From Liopterus haemorrhoidalis (taxonomy: Eukaryota; Arthropoda; Insecta; Coleoptera; Dytiscidae), in NCBI GenBank assembly GCA_963971575.1, contig OZ020618.1, forward strand, positions 34,636,731 through 34,700,730: a stretch of 64,000 nt of DNA, read 5' to 3'. Position numbers and translations under genes: made by a program. The notes beneath the pieces are model-generated. The model had not been told where the DNA came from and made no database searches. It was given only the letters and a program-made list of their open reading frames with translations. Numbering within the stretch: the stretch's first letter is position 1; each line of letters begins with the position of its first letter. Positions 45,470 to 55,908 of the stretch are shown here, one piece after another.

Positions 45470-45810
45470 ACAACATGTTAATCTTTTAATCATTTAAACT
45501 ATTTATAAATATTACTATTAATAAATTCAATTCATTAATTTTAAACCGTCTGGCCGTCTAAACGTGTGTAAACCTTCACCTTTAAGAACTTTAGTGAACA
45601 TTTAAGATCCAGACGATTAACAAGATGCCTGATCAGTCGGTTAGTAAGTACTAATACATATCATTTAATGCACAAATCGTAATACCGTCTCAACTCCTTT
45701 AGTCAGGAATCTCACTTCAGTTTGAGATTAGACGTAATATTATACCACAGGCTCGCTACCTAGTGGACAATAAAGGGTACGTTTTAAAGTAACATACCGG
45801 GTTCGCTACA

Positions 45811-46228
45811 GCACTAACGAGGCACTAACAGATGGCTTACGAATTTTTGTTAGTGTTTTTCATGACCTGCTAACTTCACGCTTATTTTTTGAATGCTTAA
45901 TTTATCAAAAACGGTTAGGGTGGATTCCAATTTTAATGAAGCACCAACTAGGCATTAACTAGACGCTAACGGAAGGCCGACGAATTTTCGTTAGTACTTT
46001 GTCCATGTCCTTATGTCCATGTTAGTACTTTTCATGGTCGATTTTTTGCAAGCTCAATTTCTCAAAAAACGGTTAGGGTTGATTCCAATTTTAATGAAGC
46101 GCTAACAGGCACAAATCGGTTAAGGTGGATTCGATTTTTTATGAAGCACTTACAAGTACTAACGAAGCACTAACGGATGGCCGACGAATTTTCGTTAGTG
46201 TTTTCAGTGACCTGCTATCTTCACGGGC
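45811..46228 (-). repeat. Foldback right arm, outer part (about three units)
   Basis: Continues the array after the insertion and ends with 'cagtgacctgctatcttcac' and GGGC next to the 10-bp direct repeat. Confidence 0.88.
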
Positions 46229-46238
46229 CCTGTTTCTT

Positions 46239-46944
46239 TGTTTTAAGCGGAACTATATGTTGAATTCTAGTAACTGTTAACGTTTGACTAGTTTGTTTAG
46301 CAAAACCCAACTTCAACCATTAAAAAATTAGCTCATAACAACTTAAAAAATTAAAATACCATTTGGTTCCACTTAAACGTTTGCAATAGTCAATAGTCTG
46401 CTCTTTCAAATTAAGCGCAACTAGATTTTGAAAATTAGTCACTTTTAACGATTAAATGAATTTTCGGTCATTTTATTTATCACAAGCTGGTAAATTTGTA
46501 CTGATCGGTCCACTCGAACTTCATTCATTATGTATGTCTTTCGAGTTCCAGCTTCTTCTGTCCTAAACTTTTACTAACTAAACCTAACCTAACTACCTAG
46601 TTTTTAGGTGCACACTACTTTATTTTTCCCCCACATTAGCCCAATTAAAATTGTGTATTCGTTTATAATATAAATACATAAGAAGACCAGAGAGTAACAT
46701 TCACCCCAAAATTTCAATAGTTATGTATATAAAATAAGTTTATTGTCAAAATTAAATATTACATTTTATGGTACATAAATTTACATTTCAGAGTCCCTGT
46801 TATTTTTACATACAATTACCTCTTACAAACTAAACTTACCTAAATCTAATCTTATCATTTCGAAAAAGGATTTATTAAATTTAAAAGCATTTATTTAGAA
46901 CATAGGGTAAAAAGTTGAATAAAATCTTCTATTCATTTCCAAAT

Positions 46945-46967
<23 letters not shown>
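46239..46967. other. AT-rich stretch with CCTAA-rich motif
   Basis: 46570-46600 contains ACTAACTAAACCTAACCTAA, also present at 611-630. No gene. Ends in a (TA)n tract. Confidence 0.5.
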
Positions 46968-46977
<10 letters not shown>

Positions 46978-47300
46978 TTTTGAAGTTTTCGGGTTTTGTC
47001 CCACGTCAGAGAGTTGTTTTTTGACAACGTTTCGGCTTTTCACAGCCATAAGAAACAAAGACACAAATTCAGTTTTATTCATTCATAGCCATGACACAGG
47101 CCACAAAATTGATCTACAAAATGCCCATTCAATAAAATCTGCGGAAAACTTCCATATTAGAAATATCAGGGAAGCCGTTGAAATCTTAAGAAATCCTAAT
47201 CCGCTTAACATTCGAGATGAAACAATCCCTCATACCTGGAAAGCTGTCATAACACCCCGCAAGAAAACTAAAATTCCATCAGATCCAATTATACCTGATA

Positions 47301-47482
47301 GCCGGTCGCTATGGCGTAGTGGTCAGCTCATTTGACTGGGGGCTCGGGTTCGAATCCCGGTGATAGCATGGATGTTTGTATTTGTTGTAAAAATTACTAA
47401 TGTAGCCATAATAAAAATAAAGATATCCTGGTTAATGGCCATCGTAGCTAAGACCAAAAATTAATTTAATATATATATATAT
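47301..47482 (+). mobile_element. tRNA-derived SINE with LINE-like 3' tail
   Basis: Duplication ATACCTGATA (47291-47300, 47483-47492). Head GCCGGTCGCTATGGCGTAGT contains the A box; B box GGGTTCGAATCCCG. The 3' part is 'ctggttaatggccatcgtag' 'ctaagacc', related to the LINE and SINE tails at 3873 and 43800, then an A/TA-rich tail. Confidence 0.88.
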
Positions 47483-47621
47483 ATATACCTGATAACAAAA
47501 AAAAAAAAACCCAACAACCCCTCCGCCTGCTACATTGAGAAAATCCAATCGTATAAAAATGCGTACAACAAATTGATATTAGCAGTTACTTGCTTAACTT
47601 ACTGCGTTAACTTCTAACTAG

Positions 47622-47662
47622 ACCTGAAGATGGCTTGTGCGAAACAGCCGAAACGTTGCCAA
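47622..47662 (+). ncRNA. Hammerhead-ribozyme-like core in PLE4 3' end
   Basis: CTGAAGA, then U, GGCU-loop-AGCC, then GAAAC. Hammerhead cores are CUGANGA, stem II, GAAA; here one extra U precedes stem II. PLEs are known to carry hammerhead motifs. Stems I and III could not be established by eye, so activity is unproven. Confidence 0.35.
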
Positions 47663-47864
47663 AAAAACAACTCTCTGACGTGGAACAAAACCCGAAAACT
47701 TCAAAACTACGTAGTATCAACCCACGAAAATATTAAAATTAATATATATATATACAGAGTGTTTATTTGAAACGGGGCACCCCGAAAATCTCCTTTATTT
47801 GTAAAGATACAAACAATCTTCAGACAAAAGTTAAACTAGACAAAAAGGCCCATCTAAAGGTTAC

Positions 47865-48299
47865 TATAAGAATTCTGAGGCACTTTCGCTTTCACCGGAA
47901 ATGATGTCAACTTTTGATCTAGCATAGGGAATCGATAATTTTATATTTTTTTCCTAAAAGTACATTAAATTAGCTTTACAATGACTAAATTAAAATTTAA
48001 GTTATTTGATGTTATTTCATATATTAACTAGTTTATTTTAGAGATATTTTGTTTCTTTTTTTATTGTTTTCAAAGCTTGCTACGTTCAACTTTGTAAAAA
48101 TTATGTTATTATTATTTTGTAAATAAATGGTCGCCATTTTGAAATGGTTAACATAAAAATATGATTTTTTGGTGTCATTGTAAAGCTAATTTAATATAAT
48201 TTTAGAAAAAAAAAAATATATAAAATTATCGATTCCCTATGCTAGATCAAAAGTTGACATAATTTTCGGTGAAACCGGAAATGCCTCAGAATTCTTATA
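47865..48299. mobile_element. Palindromic MITE, 435 bp, arms about 130 bp
   Basis: TATAAGAATTCTGAGGC at the left is complementary to GCCTCAGAATTCTTATA at the right. Pairing continues through 'tttgatctagcatagggaat' and 'tagctttacaatgac'. The mariner remnant begins directly after it. Upstream, 47757-47800 ('cagagtgtttatttgaaacg') looks like another Tc1/mariner-type end without a partner. Confidence 0.8.
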
Positions 48300-48840
48300 C
48301 AAGGTGTCTCAAAAGAAATTTTATATTTATTTAGCTTACTGCGTGAACGCAACGTATCCGAGGGGCGCGGGGGTTATGTCAATCGGTAGCCTGGCTCTTG
48401 GGAATTCAGTCGCTAGGGAGCGTTTCTCGGGAGCAGACCGCGCGTAATGCGTGCGAGAGTTTTACAAAAACGGTGATTTGGCGACTGTAGCGCGTAGAAA
48501 ATTCTGCAGTATTCGAGGTTTTCGCCACTTAAATGATGCGCCAAGCATTCCTCTCATTCGACATTGGGTTAAAAAGTTTGAAGAGACTGGTACAACGCTG
48601 GATAAATCAAAATCCGGGCGACCTAGGTCATCAAGAACGGTAGAAAACGTGGAGAATGTTAATCAGTCTGTTCGTGACGACCCGAATCTTTCAATTCGGA
48701 AGCGCGCAAGTGCTTTAAATATGCATAGATCATCATTACATCGCATTATGCACAAAGACCTAAAGCTGCACCCCTACAAAATTCAATTGGTGCAAGAATT
48801 AAAGCCCCAAGATGCCAGTCAGAGGCTTAATTTTTTACGT
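48300..48840 (+). pseudogene. Mariner remnant, N-terminal half of transposase
   Basis: A TA (48298-48299) precedes CAAGGTGTCTCAAAAGAA, a mariner-type terminus. The frame reads FSGADRA, stop (TAA 48445-48447), then CVREFYKNGDLATVARRKF, the helix-turn-helix region (SIPLIRHWVKKFEETGTT, SGRPRSSRT, SIRKRASALNMHRSSLHRIM) and KIQLVQELKPQDASQRLNF near 48780-48830. After that the catalytic domain is missing and unrelated AT-rich sequence follows. It is a second mariner family, distinct from the rosa-type copy. Confidence 0.8.
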
Positions 48841-49050
48841 TTACCAACATTTTGTTTTCAATGTTTTCAAACCATTTTAAAAATAATTTTTTTATGTATT
48901 TGACAAACAATAGTTTTTTTTTATATTTTTTATAATTTTTAAATTTTAATTTTTACACTAAGTTTTTATTACAACGACCACCGTATTTCATAATGTACGT
49001 CCATTACATCAGCCACTGATGATTAACTGCATATCACAGGCTGAAGGTGC
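48841..49050. other. AT-rich spacer
   Basis: No feature seen. A CTGAAGGTGCATAAAAC string at 49029 recalls PLE tails but is too short to call. Confidence 0.45.
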
Positions 49051-49743
49051 ATAAAACTAAAATATATATATAAATGAGTTTATTCAGATATTGATTTACA
49101 TATATGGATCAGTACATCATTAGAACACAGCGCCCGTTACAAGTAACTTAATCTGTATTTATACATAGAATAATATTATAGTGTTATCTAATACATTTTT
49201 ATGCTTACTGATTAATTCAAGGAAAATTTGCAAAAAACCTTATAAGTAATGTGTGAGGTGTGAAAAAGTGAGTGTGTAAGTGTGTGAAAAAAATATGAAT
49301 GTTATGAGTTTAGATGGTCACATAGGGTGGTCATGGAGTATATGCTTCGGTAATCTTCTACTGTGTCTAACTGGGAGTTCAGCAAAATCATATTGACCTA
49401 GTTGGTTAACTAGCGGATTTTCATGGTAACTGCATTTGTCATAAAACTTCCTTGCAATTTTGATAATAAATTCCTCAATTGTAGGTTGAACTGCGACTTC
49501 GTGAATGTGAGATACTTTAGTGTATCTTCGAAGTTTTGTGGCCATCCTTAGGCATTTATTCTGAATAATCTGAACACTGTTGAGGTAACTTCTCGATGTG
49601 CTACACCATGCAGTAGATCCATAAGTTAATACTGGTATTATCACAGCGTTATATAGCAATAATTTATTTTTAGTGCTTAGACAGCTTTTTTTAGACTTTT
49701 TAGTGACATTGACAATATGATCTTTCCTGTAATTTGCTGTCAA
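49051..49743 (-). pseudogene. Jockey-type LINE, C-terminal end of RT, 5'-truncated
   Basis: A minus-strand frame 49743-49318 (141 codons) reads NKLLLYNAVIIPVLTYGSTA, WCSTSRSYLNSVQIIQNKCL, RMATKLRRYTK and IHEVAVQPTIEEFIIKIARK. This is the conserved region after the RT core in jockey-type elements (LTYG..W...... QNK.LR). 49051-49317 is the presumed 3' UTR. It is truncated at the microsatellite. Confidence 0.8.
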
Positions 49744-49747
49744 TGGT

Positions 49748-49763
49748 TATATATGTGTGTGTG

Positions 49764-49858
<95 letters not shown>
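49748..49858. repeat. (GT)n(GTGC)n(GT)n microsatellite
   Basis: About 111 bp: GT units, a central block of about 14 GCGT units, then GT units again. Confidence 0.93.
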
Positions 49859-49861
<3 letters not shown>

Positions 49862-49899
49862 GTTTATGAATAATTGGATCAATTATGAAGTAATTGCAT

Positions 49900-51775
49900 A
49901 AATCCTTCCTCCCCTCAACAGAAGATCAAAATTCTCCGTGCTGGTTTTATATTACAGATACATGGGGTTCTTCCAAGTGATACATGCGAATTATGGTGAA
50001 CGAATTGTGAAGATTTTGAAGAAATACATTAAAGGAAATAAGAAACTAGCGATCGCTATGACCAGACGTTTCTTCCTGATCAAATGTAGACAATTAAAGT
50101 ATTGGCAGAAATAAAAGATATTTTAAGTTTACATAATGAAATTTTTAAAATGCTTAAAGGGCACAAGTAACCAATTTGCTTACTAATTACTTTAAAACCA
50201 TACATGACGTAGTGTATAATAAATACAATACATTGTACAAACAATACATTCTTTCAAAAAAAAAATAATAATTAAAACAATTAGCAAGTGGTTTTGTTAC
50301 GTGCTGATAAGGGTCAGATTTCGGTTTTGATGAACAAGCAAGATTACAGAGCCAAGTTAGAAGATATTATTACTGAAGAAAGAGCGTACTCTGTGCTAGA
50401 AAGAGACCCTACTTCTTTCCAAAACATGAACAACAGATTTCTGGTGCAAGGGTTAAAAAATATTATACAGAATCAGAAGGTAACGAACTTAAAGAACACA
50501 ATGCTTTAATTCCTAGAGTTTTTGCGAACATAAAGGTTCATAAACAAGAATTGCCTTTAAGACATATCATTGATGGTTTTGACGGACCTTTTAAAAAATT
50601 AACATCTTTTCGTAGCCAACATTCTTAAAAGATCTTATGATTCTGAAAACCCATATTATGTAAACAATTCCTTTGATCTTGTTAGTGAACTGAAAGGTAC
50701 CATTATACCTGATAATTACAGACTCATCAGCCTTGATGTAGTATCATTATTTCTTAGTATTACATGAGATCTAATTCTCAATGAGATAGAACAATGGGAA
50801 TTTATTAAGAAAGTTATTAAAAAATATTTCTAGAAATTTATTAGGTTAGGTTATTTCCCATACGATGAAAAGTTCTGTTTACAAAATAAAGGGTGCCCGA
50901 TGGATTTCTCGTTAAGTCCCGTATTGTCCCAGCTCGTTATGGATACCCTGTTAAAAAAGGTTACAGAGAAATTGAATTTTGAAATACCGTTTTTAAAAAA
51001 TATGTAGAAAATCTACTATTAACCATCCCGATAGATACGGGGGATGAAACGTTGGAAATTTTCAACCAATATCTCCCCTCCAATCAGTTCACAGTGGAGA
51101 AGGAGGATGATGTTAAAAAAGGGGTTCCATTTCTAGATACCTTTGCTTTCAGGGATCAGAATAATGTACTGAGATTCGATTGGTACACGAAGAAGACTTT
51201 TTCGGGTAGATACCTCAATTTTAATTCTTTTTATCCTTTAAAATATAAAATTTCTTTGATTAAGACTATGAAAGATAGAGTCACCAAAATTTCAGATGAA
51301 TCATTACTTAAATCAATCTTCTTAAATAACCAAATATTTTCATTGGCAATTCCTATCCCAAGTATATTGTCTATAAGATTTTGTTTAATATCGATACCTC
51401 TACGAGTTATTCTCAGTTAGTAGAAGAGGTCGGAACTAACACTATCACTGAAAACGTAGAACCCAAAAAGTATAGAACCTTATCTTACATGGGACATCTA
51501 TCCAACAGTATAAAAAGAATAATGAAACTTGAGAATTTAATAATTGCTGACAAACCTGTCAAAAAGCTTTCCGTGTTAAATAGTAAATTAAAACAGAAAA
51601 TTTAACCCTTATCTTCTAAAAACACTATCTACTTCTTGAACTGTTCTTGTGAAGGGGTTTATATTGGGAGTTCTATACAAAAACTTAAGAACCGTATAAT
51701 CCAACATAAATCAGATTGTAGGGTCAACCCTAAGAAATGTGCCCTGGCTACTCATGTAGTCACAACTAAATGTAG
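49900..51775 (+). pseudogene. Penelope-like element 2, degenerate
   Basis: Starts MGFFQVIHANYGERIVKILK at ATG 49962, directly after TTTTATATTACAG, which looks like a splice acceptor. Then LAIAMTRRFFLIKC, VLLRADKGQISVLMNKQDY near 50285, motif A LISLDVVSLFLSIT near 50733, a ruined motif B (GCPMDFSLSPVL near 50890) and ruined motif C (KKYVENLLL near 51000, where YVDD is expected). PFLDTFAFRDQNNVLRFDWY follows. The GIY-YIG start EGVYIGSSIQKLKNRIIQHK is near 51650. It runs straight into PLE3 at about 51776, within the endonuclease domain. Many frameshifts and a TGA at 50767. Confidence 0.85.
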
Positions 51776-54300
51776 TCTAAACTATTCTTGTTTTCCTATT
51801 TCCTATCATTTCTTTCTCTTACCATTTAATTATTTGGACGTAAAACATTTTACATTATTATCAGCATGGGGTTCTTCGAAACCATCAAAAAACATTATGG
51901 ACGTCAGATTTCATCACTTCTACTAGATTGGGACAACTGCATCAAGAAACTAGCAAGTATGAAAAACAGGAATATTTTTTTACATAGACTTTCTTACAAT
52001 ATTACTCCTCCACACATACTACATAATATTAACTGTTTGTATTTACTGGAAGATTGCCAAAACCCGTTTAGAGGTGAAATATAATCTATTACCAAATATT
52101 TTCAACATTCCACTTTAAACCTAGAAATTAAAATCCCCTTGTGGAAAATTTCAAAATTAACTTGTAAACTTAGCTATATTAAAAACAAATTGTTAACCTT
52201 ATTGCCTAATGATATCATGACCCAACTTGATAGGGTTTTTGGTCAAAAATTTGAAAATAATTTAAAAATTATTAAACGTTCGCAATTGATCTTTTTTTTA
52301 AACTTTGTCATAACAAGGCGGTTTTAACCCCTATCAATCAGGAAAAATGGTTCACGAATTTATCTGATGGATTTGACATTACCGGATTTTGTTAAAAACA
52401 CTTTAAGCCTTGGTCCTAAATTTAGCGTTCCTCCTACTAGAAACGAATTACCTATTCTTAACATCATTAAGGATGGGGAATATATCATCAATAAGATGAT
52501 AACTGATAATAATAAGGATATTGTTATAAATAAATTTGTGAACATTGTTACTAACTATATTAATAAAGTTAATAATAACCCTAAATTATCTACCATCCAA
52601 AAAAATTATATGCTTACCAAAAAATTTCAAAGAAAACCCTGATATTATTGTTACCAGGTCAGATAAAGGTAATAAAAGAGTTGTTTTGGATAAATCGGAA
52701 TATAAGGAAAAGATGGATATGCTTCTTTTAGATGAAGATACCTATAAGTTGATCCCACCGTCAAATATCAAAATAGAGCTAATTAATTGTTTGAATATCT
52801 CTTATTTCATAACATCATTACGGAGACTGTCTTAAGTTATACAAGACGCATAATGCGATTGCTCCCAGAATTTATGGGCTACCTAAAATTCACAAACCAG
52901 GTACACCTTGAGACCTGTTATTTCCTCTACCAATAGTCCATCAAGTAAATTAGCTAAATTTATATTGAATATATTGAATAAAATTACTTCTACCCATATT
53001 TATAACATTAAAAACACCTTTACTTTTGTAGAAGTCATTTAAAACATTAAAAACAGTGTAAGGATATATACCAAAGGGATATGTCCTTATATCCCTTGAT
53101 GTCAAAAGTTTGTTCAGCAACATACCAAAAGAATTGGTCATTCAAATATTTGACAACAATTGGAATTTTATTAAATGTTACACAGATATTCCTAAAACTT
53201 TATTTTTGTCGATTAATACATTTTTATTCGAGTCAAGTTATCTACAATTTGATAACAAATACTACAATCAGATTTTTGGTACCCCAATGGGAGGGTCGGC
53301 TTCACCGGTAATGGCAGATTTGGTTATGAACGATATTATCACAGAAGCTTTAAAAAAAAAAATTTGACATACCGTTTCTCAAAATCTATGTAGATGATAT
53401 TGTTACCAGTTTCCCTCTTGATAAAATGGATAACATTCTGGATGTATTCAATAGCATACATCCCAGAATACAATTCACAATGGAAAGAGAAAATAGTGGC
53501 ATCCTTCCATTCTTAGACGTCAACCTTCATAGATTACAAAATGGATCTATCATCACTTCATGGTACCGAAAACCTTCAAACTCTGATAGATTTATTAACT
53601 TCTCTTGGAATACTGAATATAAATATAAAATCAGTCCTATTATTGCTTTAAAAAAGAGAATAGATTTTTATGTGTCATCCTTTATTTTTTAAACAAGGTT
53701 ATGATACCCTCACGGCCATAGCGAGAGAAAATAATGTCCCTAAAGGATTAATCCAGTCGATCCATTATAACAATAGGGGTAGTAATATTCCCATTGATAA
53801 AAACAATATTAGACATCTTAAATTTCCTTATCTTAACGATTTATCTAATAACATAAAATTATTGTTTAATAATGAAAATTTCAAAATTGTAACTTATAAT
53901 TACAAAACCATCAATAATTTGTACTCCAAAACTAAAGACATTCTAGTATTGTTTATAAAATACCATGTGAAAACTGTAGACTTTCTTACATAGGTCAGAC
54001 GAGACAGTATTTGAAAACTAGAATGCATAACCATTCTTATAATTGTAGGGAAAAAAACCGCAACAAAAGTGAAAGAACGGCTCTTGCTAAACATCACTTT
54101 GATACTACTCACAATTTTGATTTTAATAATGTTAAGATTCTGGACAGGGAACAGAATTATTTAAAACGTAGTGTTAGCGAAATGATTTTCATTAACAAAT
54201 TTCCTACAGTCAATTTCAAAACTGACACTCAGAATTTAACAGCGTGTTACAGTCATATTATTCAACAAATTTAGTTTTCATTGTACTGCCTTAATTATAC
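51776..54300 (+). pseudogene. Penelope-like element 3, RT plus GIY-YIG, frameshifted
   Basis: MGFFETIKKHYGRQISSLLL starts at ATG 51866 after ATTATTATCAG (acceptor-like, as in PLE2). LASMKNRNIFLHRL and LGPKFSVPPTRNELPILNII follow. RT: IIVTRSDKGNKRVVLDKSEY near 52645, PRIYGLPKIHKPG near 52868 (read across a frameshift), motif A ISLDVKSLFSNIPKELVI near 53090, motif B GTPMGGSASPVMADLVMN near 53278, motif C KIYVDDIVTSF near 53383 (DD intact). PFLDVNLHRLQNGSI follows. GIY-YIG: LSYIGQTRQYLKTRMHNHSY near 53985 through KFPTVNF. Ends TAG near 54274. At least five frameshifts. The 3' UTR runs to about 57422 with three hAT insertions. It is a different subfamily from PLE1 and PLE2. Confidence 0.85.
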
Positions 54301-54353
54301 TCTGTATCAAAGTTCATAGTTTTTTTAAATTAACCGGCAGTTATACCCTAGAT

Positions 54354-55273
54354 CAGTGGTTTCCAAAGTGGGGGGCGCGACTCCCTGGGGGGTCGTACAA
54401 GATTCATCAGGGGGTCGCGGATTCATTGCAAATGTCATTTTTATTCCGATCGTTTTTTTCAAAAAGATAAAATAACCTCGTTTATTAAAAAAATTGAATT
54501 ATGAATTAAACATTTTCAAGATGACAAATTTGATATGTTTCCGAATTTAAAAAATAATTGTTGCATTGACAAAATTAAAGAACATAAGTCTCTATTTATA
54601 GGACACTTACAAAATTTGAAGCCATATTTTAATCATTATTTTCAAGATCTGGAAGAAAATGCAAAATATGAATGGATATGGAATCCGTTTACTATCGATT
54701 ATAATGATAATTTTGAGCTAACAACTAATGAACAAGAAAAATTAATAGAACTTCCTTGTGATAGCTTGCTAAAAGATCGCTTCAATCCAAATAATCCGTA
54801 ATAATAAGTAAGCAAGGAATATCCTGCCTTATCAGCAAAAGCTATAAAAATTCTTTTACCATATTCCACATTAGCTGTTATTAAAGCAAAATATCGCGCA
54901 CGGTTAATAGTGGAAGACGAAATAAGAGTGGCTCTTTCTTCATATAAACAGCGATATAACGAATTATGTGCGAAGAAACAAGCCCATACTTCACATTAAA
55001 ATTGATTTTTATTACATTTTTAATTTGATTAAATATTTAATATTAATATAACTTATTTTTATATGATTTTCGTGATTTATGTTGTGAAAATAAATATTTA
55101 GGAATTAGAGAAACTATTTACATTACATATTTTTGCTACTTTTGTGATTATTATTTCAATAAAGAAATTATTTACAAATTGTTTATAAATTTCCTAAATA
55201 GGGGGGGGGGGGGGCGCCAGAGATGGGATTTTTTCTAAAGGGGTCGTTCCTGAACATAATTTGGAAACCGCTG
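54354..55273 (+). mobile_element. hAT element, internally deleted, 920 bp
   Basis: Perfect duplication CCCTAGAT (54346-54353, 55274-55281). Inverted ends CAGTGGTTTCCAAA and TTTGGAAACCGCTG. Subterminal GGGGGGCGCGAC at left and a G-run near 55201-55214. It keeps the C-terminal part of a transposase. Confidence 0.93.
54535..55001 (+). pseudogene. hAT transposase C-terminal fragment (ZBED5/SCAND3-like)
   Basis: MFPNLKNNCCIDKIKEHKSL, then YFQDLEENAKYEWIWNPF, TTNEQEKLIELPCDSLLKDR, two stops at 54799, then KEYPALSAKAIKILLPYST, VIKAKYRARLIVEDEIRVAL and LCAKKQAHTSH. This is the dimerisation end of hAT transposases of the type that gave rise to ZBED5 and SCAND3 (family named from memory). The usual 'YLCEAGFS' part is deleted between YSTLA and VIKAKY. 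Catalytic domain absent. Confidence 0.85.
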
Positions 55274-55281
55274 CCCTAGAT

Positions 55282-55908
55282 CATTGTGTGATTTAGGTTT
55301 CAACTCATTCCACAAGACAAGGTGAATCGATAGAAACGTGTTTTATCGATTAATCGTTTATCATCGTGGTCTTTTTTGAGTTTTGTTCCACATTTCTGAG
55401 ATATTATTTTGTAATGGTGAGTGATTTATTTCTGTGATTATTCCTATTTGTCCGTTTTTTTTTTTTTTTTGGGGTTATGTTTTATAATCTGTTATTTTCA
55501 GATATTTTGAAGAACTGTGGTGACTCTCAAATTGATGTTTGCAGTTTGCATCTATCCTTTTCCCTTGTTTTGTGGAATCTCTCAAAATTGTATTTAATTT
55601 TGTGACAGGGGTCAATTTGGGAGCTGATGGTGGGACTTCACTGGTGTGATTGTTTAGGTGGTCTTGATATACAATTTGGTGTACTGTTCTCTCATTATCC
55701 TTGAGCGTACCATTGATTTTGAGCGGGTAGTACGTTGATTTGTATGATTTTCCATCGTGGAATTGTATTCTGTGGATCGCACTGTTTAGTTCTTAAATTT
55801 ACTCTTAATTGGTATTTTAACTTGTTTTATTACATTTTAATGGTTGCAATGTGTTGTACAGCAGGTAGCGCTTCAATCTCTGGGGTTTGTGCGTACCAGA
55901 CTCTAGGG
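55282..55908 (+). other. PLE3 3' untranslated region
   Basis: Continues PLE3 between two hAT insertions. ATGGTGAGT at 55413 mimics a start codon plus donor; TTTTCAG near 55497 mimics an acceptor. No coding sequence recognised. Confidence 0.5.

Larger units (their letters stand above)
38165..45810. mobile_element. 7.65-kb insertion with TG...CA ends: probable solo LTR carrying a nested gypsy
   Basis: Bounded by the 4-bp duplication GCAC (38161-38164, 45811-45814). The ends TGTAACGAATC and GGTTCGCTACA form a short inverted TGTARCGAA, as LTRs do. The outer 477 bp (38165-38641) and 337 bp (45474-45810) do not resemble each other, so they are better read as two halves of one solo LTR of about 0.8 kb than as two LTRs. 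The gypsy element at 38642-45469 splits it. Confidence 0.6.
34768..46228. mobile_element. Giant Foldback-like element (11.5 kb with nested insertions)
   Basis: The left arm 34768-36010 and right arm 37790-38164 plus 45811-46228 are inverted to each other and made of tandem units of about 120-145 bp. The outermost segments match as CCGTGAAGATAGCAGG...TCACTGAAARCACTAACG. A 10-bp direct repeat CCTGTTTCTT abuts both ends (34758-34767, 46229-46238), as expected for a 9-10 bp target duplication of Foldback or MULE-like elements. Without the 7.65-kb insertion in the right arm the element is about 3.8 kb. No transposase was recognised between the arms, so it is non-autonomous. Confidence 0.75.
46968..47735 (+). 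pseudogene. Short Penelope-like element 4 with inverted ends
   Basis: Between two (TA)n tracts. The left 46982-47037 is the reverse complement of the right 47650-47705 (CGGGTTTTGTCCCACGTCAG at left). Between them is only the end of a GIY-YIG endonuclease, HSHDTGHKIDLQNAHSIKSA, then ENFHIRNIREAVEILRNPN and TWKAVIT (47070-47260), then the 3' UTR with 'acctgaagatggcttgtgcg' and 'cagccgaaacgttgcc'. The RT is gone. A SINE at 47301-47482 splits the frame. The same inverted-end architecture is seen in PLE1. Confidence 0.8.

Noticed and set aside
38165..45810. Simple LTR retrotransposon with LTRs at the outer ends
   Set aside because: The first and last several hundred bases do not resemble each other, so a split solo LTR with a nested gypsy fits better.
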